This document shows, in pieces, positions 32,378 through 45,444 of a DNA stretch of 64,000 bases. The notes under the pieces were generated by a model. That model was not told the DNA's origin. It worked only from the letters and a program-made list of their open reading frames with translations, and did no database searches. Position numbers and translations under genes: made by a program. This DNA comes from Calvatia gigantea (Eukaryota > Basidiomycota > Agaricomycetes > Agaricales > Lycoperdaceae), in NCBI GenBank assembly GCA_025093985.1, contig JACAAK010000011.1:1116001-1180000 (forward strand), written 5' to 3'. The stretch's first letter is position 1. Each line of letters opens with the position of its first letter.

Positions 32378-33189
32378 TTTTAGAGTTCTCGTGGAATGCG
32401 AGTGTCTGTTGGGTTGATGATGGTATAGGTCCTCCTTGCCCAGCTTTTATACTGCAAATCCGAGTGGCATACAGCAATGAGCGGAGAATTACCGGCTTCG
32501 TAGGCAATACCGTCGAGTATTCCGTTGGCATTGAATCCTAAGCACCTATGACCAGCGTCCACCACAACGCTAATGATATGAAATTCAGGGGTGAGGAACT
32601 TTTGGAGACTCCTCGGATCGAGAAATTCAGGTTCAATCCTCTTTCGAAAAAATAATAATATACCGACAGCTGACCAGGTGGCGACAGTAGCAATCAATCC
32701 AGAGAGGCTGGTGCGCATGATGGCAAAACAAAGTGCATCGTCACTGCTCTCTGACAAGCAATGCGACAAACACAGTTGGAAATAAACCACTTGCGAGAAG
32801 TCTCAATATAGCCGTCCGTATTCTTGTCCATGCGCCTGCTGTATTTAGTTTTGTATGTTGGTGACTATATAGGTAACCCCTCTGCACCATATCTCCCGGA
32901 GCAAAGGCCTGGAGAGTGCTCGGAGATTTCGCGGAGAGCGTCGATATCATCAGGCCGTGTTCATGCCCATGCCAAGTGGTTGGGGTAACAACTTGCGAAC
33001 GGCTGCACAGCGCAAGTGCACGCCTTTGCCGAACACAGCGATGAATCTCCGAGGCCAGGTGACAGAGTCTCACCGATCCCACTTAGTTGGAGTGATGGCA
33101 CTGATAGGTGGGGGCGGCTTATTTACTCCACAAAAAAGAAGCACGAGCATAGGCGACGAATAGATTTCACAAATTCTATACAAGCTTAT
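32378..33189. promoter_or_regulatory. Upstream region of the cellobiohydrolase gene
   Basis: About 810 bp between the cellobiohydrolase ATG and the aldehyde dehydrogenase stop. The minus strand has TATAAAA at 32445-32451, about 70 bp before the ATG. On the plus strand GTGGGG at 33108-33113 matches the CreA/Mig1 consensus (SYGGGG) and could mediate glucose repression, though it lies about 730 bp upstream. No gene is seen here. The TATA box is well placed; the CreA site is a weak, frequent motif. Confidence 0.5.
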
Positions 33190-35056
<1,867 letters not shown>

Positions 35057-35799
35057 TTCGAAAAAAACTAAGGAATGTGGTCAATAACCCGCCGCATTAT
35101 ATAGCATGAGGAGGTCGGCTATTTTAACTCGAGTGCGACTGGTAAGGAAAGGTAATCAGTCCAACAAACAGGCTCGGCGACAACGTCTGCCTCTGTCAAA
35201 CAGTTCGAATGAGTTCATCTCGATTGAGTTTTGCAGGGATGCGGATTCACCGGAACGGCAAGCTGACTAAACATTACAGGTGCCGGATTATAGCACACGA
35301 AAACTTGCCTCCGCTTGGTCGACATCTTCTCCCCGAGATGGGTTCTGAACCCAATGAGATATGATTTAATAATGCCTGTGGGATAACCGCAAGGAGAAAA
35401 CCCTTACCGCACTCCCCTCAAGAAGTCTTCAGGGGAATCGAGATACCCGAATGCGCCAGAAAGAAGGTTCGCTCAACCACAAATTCTGCGAATACCAAAT
35501 TCCGGGCGTACAGTCAGCAAAACGTCAGGGGTTCGTTTTTTCCGCACGGGCGTCAGTGTCTGCGTCACCTTCACACCAGCAATTTACAATACCGCAATCT
35601 GTTTAAAGTTCAACCATTTGGTGGGTTTGTAGGCTGGGGAAAACATTAGTGGTACTATAATTATGCGCTCTTCTGAAAGCCCGTCGAGAGTATCGATCTA
35701 CATAAATTTGTCGTTCTTTCCCACTGACGTCGGCAAAGTGAAAGTGGGCTTGACAGCCGAGACCTTGTGCTCAAGCGCTCATGAGTGAGTGAATCTTTC

Positions 35800-35915
35800 A
35801 CATCTGAGAGATAGCGACTTACCCGGTCACGTGGTGGTTAATTACCATTAAAAAAGGGGGTCGGTCAAAAACACCCAGTTTTTTCCACAGCCCTACGTGA
35901 CATCTGAGAGATAGC
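35800..35915 (+). repeat. 16-bp direct repeat at exactly 100-bp spacing
   Basis: ACATCTGAGAGATAGC occurs at 35800-35815 and again at 35900-35915. Both copies lie in the SIN3 promoter, the second immediately before a CACGTG motif. Confidence 0.85.
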
Positions 35916-35941
35916 CACGTGATCGATTGGTACTCCACGTG
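35828..35941 (+). promoter_or_regulatory. Three CACGTG E-box palindromes upstream of SIN3
   Basis: CACGTG at 35828-35833, 35916-35921 and 35936-35941, the last about 95 bp before the SIN3 ATG. The second and third are 20 bp apart, two helical turns. CACGTG is bound by fungal bHLH factors of the Cbf1/Pho4 type; which factor acts here is unknown. Confidence 0.6.
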
Positions 35942-36035
35942 ATTCGCTTGATCGCCTGAACGCACAGACCACCACTTCTTCTTTTCTGATCCTCCTTGTC
36001 CTCTGCGTTGCTCAGTTATCTTACAAAATCTTCTC

Positions 36036-39000
36036 ATGGACATCCAGGACAACAGACCAATGGATGTAGGGGACGTTCCCCAACCTCCCTCGGAAGCTGC
36101 TGCGAGACAGCCACAATCTCGGACGGGTACCCCTCGACACAATCCTGACGTAGCTGCCCAACCTCCGGTTCCCGAATCCCGTACAGAAACTGAAAATACA
36201 TACCCTCAAACACAAGAATTCAATATATCTAAAGATATTGAAAAGAGCAGGCTTTCTCCAGTGCTAGCCGACGGTACCCCAAATCCTTCGGACCCACCAC
36301 CCACCTCAATGAGTGTCGATGACCCACCCCTGATTCAACGGTCCGGCAGGCAATCGCCCGTTGACTCCCAGACATATCCCTCAATGGACCGCCCTCTGAA
36401 TGTGACCGACGCTCTTAGCTACCTCGACGCAGTCAAGAGTCAGTTTCACGACCAACCTGACGTCTACAATCAATTTTTGGATATCATGAAAGAGTTTAAG
36501 CACGAGCTTGTAAGTGGCTACTTCCTTCTTACTGAACTTCACTCATAGAGCCAAGAATTGACACTCCCGGTGTTATCAAACGGGTATCTCAGCTCTTCAA
36601 TGGCCATTCAGCATTAATCCAAGGCTTCAACACGTTCCTACCCATCGGTTATCGTATTGAGTGCTCGGTAGGCGCACACGATTCTAGCTACATAACCGTC
36701 ACAACTCCAACCGGAACCACTATGCAAACCACAAATAACGGTCCCGGTCGAGGGCCAATTCTTTGGTTGGTTGGACCACCTTCTGGATCCAACATTGGTG
36801 TGTTGCTACTTCATGATGCACTGTTGTGATCTTCAACGTCCGTTCAGCAGCTTCAGAGCGAATCATACGACCTCCTTCGCCAGAGTCTCATGGCACTTAT
36901 AATGGCCCGGCAATAGAGCCAGCAGTTCAATATGTACAGAAGATCAAGAACCGATGTGACCCCGAAACGTACCGTCAATTTTTAGACATTCTATCGCGCT
37001 ATCACCACAGACCAGAGACCATCGACGAGGTGAGGGTGGAGAATGGCAAATGCTCGTATCTTCCTGACACCATTCGCAGGAAGAGGTTTCGCGGCAGATC
37101 GGCCGATTATTTAAGGATGCTCCAGACCTTCGGGCAGACTTTCGGGTCTTTATGCCAGAACAAAGCCGGCAACTACTTGATGAATCCCCGCTACAAGCTT
37201 CTCCGTCCTACCGGACTGGGACACCAGTGAACGAAACGCGGAACAAGAGGAAACTCGATGCTGTTGCCAACTCAGCATCACTTCCCACGAAGAGAAAACG
37301 CAAGGTCCCAGAGGAGGTGATACCGCCCAAACCAATGCGGGTAGTTACAGTGAGTGTCTGTTTTTTGTTCTTCAATCGGGATCTCATAGGCGATGATAGC
37401 CCAAACCTGCCGCCAGTGTGGAACGTGCGACGCTTGGATATGGGAACAAGAATATCGCAGGGCCATCTTCACCCCATATGTCACACAACCATCCCTTACC
37501 AGTTGCATCTCGTCACCCCCTTCCGGCGGACGAAACACATTTCTTCGAACGCGTAAAACGAGCCCTCGATAATCGGGACACTTACAACGAATTCCTCAAG
37601 ATTGTTAATCTCTTCACCCAAGACTACATCGACACAGCCCGATTAGTCAAAGAATGCAAACATTTTCTCGGCGATGGTGATCTGTACCGGCAATTCAAAG
37701 AAATTCTTGGGTGGGACGAGTTGAAGGAACGAGAGTATTTGATGGCTGAGTTCCAGAACAATTGGACAAAACCAACTCCTGTGCAACTGCCCAGCCGAGT
37801 GAGCCGTATAGACCCTAGTGTCAAGTATGGCAGCTACCGACGATTGTCATCCACGTGTGCGTATCCTTACTATCATTGTGGACGAACATTGACTAACTAG
37901 GTTGCAGGAAGCAAATGTGCTTTGCTCAGGTAGAGACGAGATGTGTCGATCAGTGTTGAATGACGAATGGGTTTCCCACCCAACATGGTCTAGCGAGGAT
38001 TCAGGTTTTATCGCACATAAGAAAAACATTTACGAGGAGGCATTGCACCGAAGCGAAGAAGAGCGACACGAATATGACTTCCACATCGAAGCTATAACTC
38101 GAACAATTTCATTATTGGAGCCTCTACATAACAAAATTGCACAGCTGAGCGCCGAGGACCGAGCGAACTTCAAGCTCAAACCGCATATCGGAGGATCATG
38201 GAAGGCCATCCATACTCGTGTTATTAAAAAGATTTACGGACGGGAACTTGGGATGGAGGTTATCAGCTCAATGCAGGATTCTCCCGTCCTTGCTATTCCA
38301 ATTGTTCTCAAACGGCTGAAACAGAAGGAGGAAGAATGGAAGAGATCTCAACGAGAATGGAACAAGGTGTGGCGAGAGGTAGACGCGAGGAACTATACCA
38401 AGAGTCTTGACCACCAAGCAATCGTTTTCAAGACCGGTGACAAAAAAGCTATCACAACCAAGGCACTGGTCAGCCAAATCGAGGGAGCGAGAGAAGAGCA
38501 GATGGCAAAGCGCGCATCGTTGATTGATCCGCTGTTCGCAAGAACGCGACCCAGACATCAATTAGAATATGTGATTGACGATGTGCGAATTTTGCAGGAC
38601 GCACTCAAGCTGACGTTTTCGTTCCTTGATCGGACACAAGGCCAGATCAACTTCGCAGAACGGAAGAGAATCGAAGGTTTCCTGCGATCATTCACCCCCT
38701 TGTTCTTCATCATGGATCCTGTGCCCTTCAACTCGGCATTCGTGGTGCAAGAAACAGGCGAGAGTGATGGGAGCGACGAAGTTGCCGACGACACAGAGAC
38801 GTCGAGCGCAGCTAGCGGGTCACGGGGTGGTAAGGGGAGAAGAGGTGGGAACATGTCAAACGGGGGCGATTTGAGGAAGAAGTTGTTAAAGAGTGAACAA
38901 GCGAAATCGACGAGTCGAAAAACCAGAGCCCAGGAGGCAACAGTATCACCTGCAGTTTCGAGGTTGGCATCCCCTGTGTTTGAAAACAGTGACTCAGCAG

Positions 39001-40373
39001 CACAGGCTGCAGTGGCGAACAAGAGGAAAAGGAACATCTTTTTTACGAACACGACATTTTGCTCGTTGCTGCGATTGGTCGAGGTGAGTGGCTCTCTTGC
39101 CCTGTGAACGTATAACACCTTATTTGTCGCAAACATTAGCTATTATATTCCCGACTCTATTCGTTCCGAGATCTAGCCGCTAAGCTCGCAAAAGGAACCT
39201 CTGACCAACGATACCCAAGCAAGGAAGCTATTGCGGCTGGAATGGCAGCTCAAGCACACGACGCAATCGCCAACTTCGGAGATAGATTAAAGAATCCCGA
39301 GCACTTCTACGAACTTCTGTTGGTTTCTTGTGAGCGGTTGTTCGATAATGAAATTGAGCAACATGCCTTTGAAGACCAGATGCGGTATCTATTCGGGACC
39401 AAGGTGCTTCCCATACAATTTACTCTGCGAGGCCAAAGCATTCTAACATGACTGCAGTATGCCTACAAGATTTTCACTGTTGACAAGGTGATTGGTGCGA
39501 TCATCAAACAGGTCCAAGCCATCATTGCCGATTCGCGCAGCCAGGAACTACTCGAGAACCTGAAACGCGAACGCAGCCTTGCGAGCTTTACATCCCAAGA
39601 CCAAATTAATAGCCGAAGAAGCGCAGAGAAAATCCTGGGACCTGATGAGAACTTATTCCGTATCGACTGGGTAAGCTCTTATCTCCATTACCTTCCAAAC
39701 TCAGTGCTGAGCCTGGAAACAAAACAGCTATCCGATTCAAAAATGATGACGGTTCAATTGATTGGCAAAGACGATTCCAGTTTCGATGATGCCGAAGTTT
39801 TGACCGGACGCTGGCAGGCTTATATTGATTCATATGTATCGGTGCGTTTGAATGGATCTTGCCTCATTCCTCAATTGTTAAACCGGCGTAAAAAAAAAAA
39901 TAGAGCGAAAATACCACGGGCGTGCCTCAAACCCGCTTAACACAGCCATACCTTCGCCGGTAAGCCCCGTTAAACTCTTAATTCCAACCTTGTGGCACCA
40001 TTGACACCCGATCAATAGAAATATACCCACAAATGTCCGTGATACGCAGCCAGAAGTTGTCAGCCAAGACGGACAAGAGATCAAAGTCTGCGTACGGACA
40101 TACAGGCTCTTCTATGTGCCTGAAAAGGAGGATTTTCTGTGGAAGTTCAGAAGCAAAGAAGAGGTGGAAGAAGTCTCCGCAAATCTAAAGAAGAGGACCA
40201 CATTGAGGAAGAGCTGGGTGGAGAAGTCACGGCTGATTCCTGTGGCGCCACCAAGTACGAGAGACAAGCCACCTACGACCGCAAGCGAGTCTCCTGTTGC
40301 AATAGCTACCAAAGAACCGGGAGAGACGGAGGGCCTGTCGATAGCAACACCTCAAGCGACCGCTGCCCCGTGA
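36036..40373 (+). CDS. SIN3: SIN3 transcriptional co-repressor scaffold
   Basis: Scaffold of the Sin3/Rpd3 histone-deacetylase complex in the nucleus. ATG at 36036. PAH1 spans [20 protein letters not shown] and [22 protein letters not shown]2 has [20 protein letters not shown] with [19 protein letters not shown] basic stretch ([10 protein letters not shown]) precedes PAH3 ([39 protein letters not shown]). The HDAC-interaction region follows ([41 protein letters not shown], then [18 protein letters not shown]). The C-terminal co-repressor domain includes [20 protein letters not shown] and FTVD-linked helices. The gene ends after [17 protein letters not shown] and a low-complexity tail, TGA at 40371-40373. 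About eight introns. At roughly 1,200 residues it is shorter than yeast Sin3. All three PAH domains are present. Confidence 0.92.
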
Positions 40374-40668
40374 AAAAAAAATGCCGATCTGTCTTTCTTC
40401 CCTTAGATGTTGTACTCAGATTTTTTTGGAAATATAGTTTACACATGTAGAAATACACTTTTAGCTTGTTGTAATTAATTCACGGGCCTGGCCAATCCAA
40501 CCCAAGCACCTTACCCACGACCATGATCTTGCTTCCTGGTGTTCGCTTAAGGTACCCACAGAGGGCCGATCCATGCTTTTCCAAAAGGGGAAAGGAAAGA
40601 ATTGAGAGAGCCGCTCGGTACTTCCCAGGCAGTGGTATCATGATATATTATCCTAATCCTACAGCCTA

Positions 40669-42204
40669 TCAAAGCTTCAATTCCTTGGGCATCGGCTCCC
40701 CGGTGACTACCGCGATGGCGTTCGCAACAGCCAGAGTTGCCATCCCGATCCTGGCTTCCGTAGTAGCACTTCCAATATGAGGAATGACCACGCAACTAGA
40801 TTTCCATTCCATAAGAGATTTACACCCAACGTCGAAAAGAATTACTAACCGCGGTTCCTTAACCAGCGGATGATCCTGGGTGACGTTAGGCTCGCCTTCA
40901 ACGACATCCACACCTGCACCCCAAATCCATTTCTCCCTCAGAGCTTTTGCCAACGCGCCAGAGTCCACAAGGGTGCCTCTAGCAGCATTCACAAGAATCG
41001 CAGTATTTTTCATCTTCTTCAAGAAATCCTCATTAACGATATGATATGTCGAAGGCCCACCGGGGGCAAGTATGAACACAGCGTCGCTTTCCCGTGCGAG
41101 CTCGTCCAAGTCCACACGACGGAGAGTCTGCAGGACCAAATTTCTGGCGCAGGGTTTCGTCGCGCTCAAGGTTCTGCTTGGATTTGGGATTCGAGCTGTA
41201 AATGCAGTCTGTGATACCAAAGGGAATAAGCCGAGCGAGGGTGGCCTGGGATATTCTTCCGAAGCCGATAAAGCCTGCCGTTCGCTTTGGAGCCACAGGA
41301 GAAGACCCTATTTGGGGGCCGCAGAAGAGGAATGGCGACCAGTCAAAGTTTGGCCACTGAAATGGTTGGGTGAGATTGATTTAGAAGGAATGCCGCTGGG
41401 CGTACCATGCCTCTGTCCACTATTTGCATCGTTTCACGGACATTTCTTCCGGCCATGAGGGCGAGCATAACGGAGAGGTCGGCAACTGGAGGATACGTTA
41501 GCCGAGGCTGCATTGGGTTATTTACTAGCGTACCGGCGTCGCTCAGGACTTCAGGGGTATATCCAACTCGGATCCCCCGAGAAGACAGGGTTTGCATATC
41601 GAGATGGTCTATGCGGTGGGTGGGGTATAGGTGAAGGCTACCACTGTCTTGTATTCAGGAACATGCGTACCATAGCCCACTGACATGGTCGAAACGACCT
41701 GGAGATTGCAACCAGCTGAAAAGGAGGGTTGATTAAGCGACATATCATGCAATGTCTGCGGTACCTGCGTCCAGTATATCTACATCGACCTGAAAGATAT
41801 TAGTCCCCAGTATAAATACGGTTTGTTAACAGGATTTGCCTTATCAACGCCCGTAACGACCAATGCAACCGCACCCGAAATATTCTGCAGGATCCAGTCT
41901 TTCTCGCAGGGCTGATCACCTAACCATTGGGACGATCTGTATGATAGATTCAGTTACGTCTCTCAGATCTCGAAATAGTCATCACTGCCCGAACCTCGAA
42001 GGATTCTCTGGGTTTGATCAAGGCGGATGCTTCTGGACCTAGGTTTCTCGTAATGACGATCTTTGGACGGTTTCTGATGTGAGAGAAGACAGATGTGAGA
42101 CGCGCGGTAGTGTTTTGAGGGGATCGAACAAACGGCGTTGACATTGTACCACAGAAGTAGTGATCGGTCGCCAGGCAGGGGCTTCTCGCTGGGCTGTTGC
42201 TCAT
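40669..42204 (-). CDS. D-2-hydroxyacid dehydrogenase, glyoxylate/hydroxypyruvate reductase-like, with an apparent frameshift
   Basis: NAD(P)H-dependent reductase of the D-isomer-specific 2-hydroxyacid dehydrogenase family. ATG at 42204; a second in-frame ATG (MSTPFVRSPQNT) is possible. Exons give NRPKIVITRNLGPEA, GCNLQVVSTMSVGYDHLD, ADLSVMLALMAGRNV and WPNFDWSPFLFCGPQ. The Rossmann motif reads RTAGFIGFGRISQATLA. The catalytic part shows NAARGTLVDSGALAKAL (Arg), GVDVVEGEP (Glu) and VVIPHIGSATTEARIGMA (His), stop at 40669. Between QKFGPADS and RRVDLDELARESDAVF the frame moves by one base near 41112-41130, without splice sites, so a single extra nucleotide is likely. Introns elsewhere are short and canonical. 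The gene sits between SIN3 and the PAH paralogs with no evident functional link. Confidence 0.78.
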
Positions 42205-42360
42205 GGGAACTTGGAAGTTAAATTGATCATATCGGCTTCTGGGTGGTACACATCATGAAAGAGAGTAAACAGCATCATACAAGCCCCTGTCTTCCTCGCT
42301 CGCCCACTTCACTTTCCTATTTGAAGATCTGATACCTGTCTGAAAGACATTTCTAGTTGA

Positions 42361-42395
42361 CTTCAAGCTTCAGGCTTCAAGCTTCAAGCCTCAAG
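42361..42395 (+). repeat. Heptamer tandem repeat, five units of CTTCAAG
   Basis: Five consecutive 7-mers: CTTCAAG, CTTCAGG, CTTCAAG, CTTCAAG, CCTCAAG. It lies 17 bp beyond the stop of the PAH protein gene at 42412, in its 3' flank. Confidence 0.85.
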
Positions 42396-42411
42396 AGGCG
42401 TAGGATCTATT

Positions 42412-43309
42412 TCACTGGCCTCCAGACGCTAAAAACGTTCGAAAGCCAGGTCTGAGATCAGGGTGATCCTCGAACAGCTCTTCCACATCTTTGATCATCT
42501 CTTCCTATGATAATCACACACGGCCCTTAGGCTGTCGACCGAAAGGTGGCATACTTAATGAGCGCTTACCTCACTAAAAGTACTAGGATCCTCACGCCGC
42601 CTTCTCAGGATGGTGATAAATTGTTGCCAGGTATCAACGTCGCACTCTTGCTTCACTTTTTGGATATACGTGACTGTCGGCCCGGGCATGGCTTTCTCTG
42701 TTGTATTCGCGGGTTGGACAGCTTTAGGGGTAGGAGTTTTAGACCGCCATTCTACCCAAATCAATGCGTGTATTAGCACACACGACCATTTGGATGAGTT
42801 TAAGTGTAAATTTGAGTTCCGGACGCGCACCCCTCACCATCTTCTGGACTCGCGGTCCCCGACCCATCGTTATCCTTCCCGTCTTTGCCCTTGGTCTTCT
42901 GCGGTTGCGCAGGTGCCGAACCGGAAACGGTATGATCAGGAGGCACAAACTCATCAAAAAAGCGTTTAATGAGGTCGGGATGTCCCTCAAATAGCAACTC
43001 GATTCGTTTGATGACACCAGCCGTATCGGTGCTATCCCATATGAGACGTATCCGTTGATGACGTTAAGGAATACTTAGTACTCACCGTTGGTGGTGGAAG
43101 TCCCCCAAAATATTTAAGAATTCGCTGTTCACCTGTGGTTGATCCTCGAGAAACCGCCCTTTCACGGCGTCAATATAGTCCAGTGCGCTTTGAATCCTCA
43201 AAGCCCCGAGCGAGCTCGAAGATTTGGCAGGTTCGCCGACCGACAATGCCTCAAGTTTCTCAACCATCTTATCTGTGGTCGTCGTTGAGGCTGATTCGCT
43301 GTTCTGCAT
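42412..43309 (-). CDS. Short SIN3-like protein of two PAH domains (PAH paralog 1)
   Basis: ATG at 43309 (MQNSESASTTTTDKMVEKLE). The first PAH domain is split by an intron: SALDYIDAVKGRFLEDQPQV, then DTAGVIKRIELLFEGHPDLI and FFDEFVPPDH. This parallels SIN3 PAH1 closely ([13 protein letters not shown]). A Gly/Asp/Lys-rich linker (KTKGKDGKDNDGSG) follows. The second PAH has VTYIQKVKQECDVDTWQQF, then EEMIKDVEELFEDHPDLRPG and FRTFLASGGQ. The stop is TGA at 42412-42414. It resembles SIN3 PAH2 ([18 protein letters not shown]). The protein ends there: no PAH3, no HDAC-interaction domain, no C-terminal domain. Intron positions inside the PAH domains match SIN3, which supports derivation by duplication. 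It could compete with SIN3 for PAH-binding repressors (inference). Confidence 0.8.
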
Positions 43310-43897
43310 GGTTGCAACAAATAAGTATGAACTGGAAGAGAGGAGTCGGTGCGTCTTTGAGATTGCTGTTGCGGTAAGCTCCTTTAAATAACTTCCAGAG
43401 ACGAGTCAAAACTGGCTTTGAATGACTTTCAATTCAGGTGACCAGAGTGACTATTCTTGTTCAGGAAGTCGTTCGGGTGCTGCGGGGATGAAAAAAAGCG
43501 AGCTGGGCTATTGTTATTTCTTTTTTGGAAGACTATGGGTAAACCAATGCCAGAGGTGCAGATTGGGCCATAATGAGTCAGAATAGACGTTTGAACAATG
43601 GGGGACACCAAGGTAAGTACTCGTCAGGGTGTCCGGTGCCGCCCAGCCGGTGACTGGTTTGGCAGGGTCCAGGTTGCCGAGGGGTGATAGATGTCTTGGC
43701 ACTTCCAGTCAAGTAAAATTATCGCCCATGTGCTTATCTATTACTAGTACAGCGTTATATAAAGAGATTCGCCTTTCGGAGCAGATTCAAAGTGAGCAAA
43801 TTCAAAGCAAATTCAAAGCAATCCGACACTCAGAAAGTACAGCATAAAGCAAATCACTGGAGAAAACACCGTGTCATTCACAGGGGCTTGGCTCCAA
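43310..43897. other. Intergenic between the two PAH paralogs
   Basis: About 590 bp. A short AGAT/AAATTCAAAG-type repetition occurs near 43780-43820 (GAGCAAATTCAAAGCAAATT). No gene seen. Confidence 0.5.
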
Positions 43898-45444
43898 TCA
43901 ACCGCAGTCACGCACCAACAATATTCCACAATCACTCTGCAAATATGGGTAATCCTTGAAAATGTGTTTGAGTTGAGAGATCGCCTCTTTCTGGACGCAA
44001 CCACAAAAGTCTATCAGCACGAGCACCCGCCCTATTTGACCATTCACGTACCTGAATTACCGAGTCGTTCAAGTTCGAATAATACCTCTCCAATACAATG
44101 CGCATCAGTTTCCAGGTTTCCATATCAACCCCCTCATAGACCTTTGTCAAATAATCAAGAGTGATACTCCGGTAAGCTGGAGGGATTGAATTCGGACTCG
44201 TAACCCATTCCCCACTGTTCAGTCTGTGTTCACCGGCCATGAGATGACCTGGTAGACCTGCACCTGCACCTTGTTGGGCCGCCGCCACGGCCTCCGCCCT
44301 CGCATAAATCAAATGTCGATGCCGGGGCGGGACGAAAGCAACCAAGTGCACCAACAAATCCGCGCGTCCGCCCAGCAAGCCGGTCATCCACTGAACGGAG
44401 TGGTCGACTTCCTTTCTATATTTCACAACCCTTCAGCTTGCGTCCTCTACGAATATAATCCAGAGGATATAAGTGCACCCACTTTTTGCCCACATTCGAT
44501 TGCCTCAGTAATATTAGGAATTCAATGAACAGAATAGGCTGACCCGCAAAATGCTGTTCAACTTGTGCCACAAACGTATTTGTGTACGTGCAGCCGTCGT
44601 TGCCTCCGGTGACTCTGGCATTTGGAGGAGGGGGAGCATGTGCTCCCCGGAGCAATTCAGAGTGCGGAAGAGGCATGATTTGCGGGTGAGGTATGGCGCT
44701 CGGCGCGGGAACCGACACAGGGAACGGTGGCATGGGATTCGACTGGACATGATAGATGGGATTTGCATCTTGATCTTGAGTACGATTGAGTGTGTTGATC
44801 GAACTTGGATTTGGGCCCGGACTTGGAGCGATCCGAGTAGGGGAACCTTGGTCCGAGAACGAATCTCGCGTCGGCCATTGGTTGGGAGGAAGCTGGCTTG
44901 GGTGAGGGAGTTGTTTCAAAGGTGATTGGTTTGGAGACAGTCGATTAGGGTGTCCCGAACATGGACTGGTCGGTAATTGAATTGGGGACGGTGGTCCTAA
45001 AAATGTTGGAGTAGTTATGACTGATTTTGGGGTAAAATCATTCGAAGATGATTGGGCACGAGAAAATCGGGGCGGAAGGGGGGGGCGACGCTTCCAAGAG
45101 GGATAGGGCATCTGGTCTGATAACAGTTGGTTGGGGGGGATGAGGTCTGATGGAAGGTGGTGAGGGAGTTGATTAGGAGACCTTGAGTCTCCGGCGATCG
45201 CATTAGGGTGAAGTGGAATCGGAGAACTTGCAGTGGTCTGAGTGTGGGGTGACGGAAATGGGGACACTGAGCCTGACGTGGTGGTTGAGTTTGTATTTGA
45301 AGACCATGTCTTAGAGTAAGATAGGAGGGGTGTTATAGGGCTTGGGGAAGCCGAGAATGGGCTCCCGAGTTTGCCTTGGGAGTGCTGTGGTGGTGACAGT
45401 GATTGGATTAGCGGGAGGTTCGCCTTCTTTGGGTCCATCTGCAT
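43898..45444 (-). CDS. Divergent SIN3-like protein: proline-rich N terminus plus two PAH domains (PAH paralog 2)
   Basis: First ATG in the long open frame at 45444 (MQMDPKKANLPLIQSL); an upstream exon is possible. The first 270 or so residues are Pro/Ser/Asn-rich and disordered, with repeated PNQL/PNQ motifs. Then comes a divergent PAH: TFVAQVEQHFAGQPILFIEF, intron, KEVDHSVQWMTGLLGGRADL and VAFVPPRHR. An Ala/Gly-rich linker leads to a second PAH: LDYLTKVYEGVDMETWKLM, intron, KEAISQLKHIFKDYPYLQS, ending VRDCG and TGA at 43898-43900. The helix-intron-helix layout equals that of SIN3 and PAH paralog 1, though sequence similarity is much lower. No HDAC-interaction or C-terminal SIN3 region. The nuclear role is inferred only from the fold. 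Confidence 0.7.

Larger units (their letters stand above)
35057..36035. other. Intergenic, divergent promoter between ALDH and SIN3
   Basis: About 980 bp with no gene. It contains three CACGTG motifs and a 16-bp direct repeat, listed separately. Nothing else recognised. Confidence 0.5.

Noticed and set aside
31000..32383. Long plus-strand open frames across the cellobiohydrolase gene
   Set aside because: They are antisense shadows of a GC-biased coding region; the minus strand encodes a complete GH7-CBM1 enzyme.
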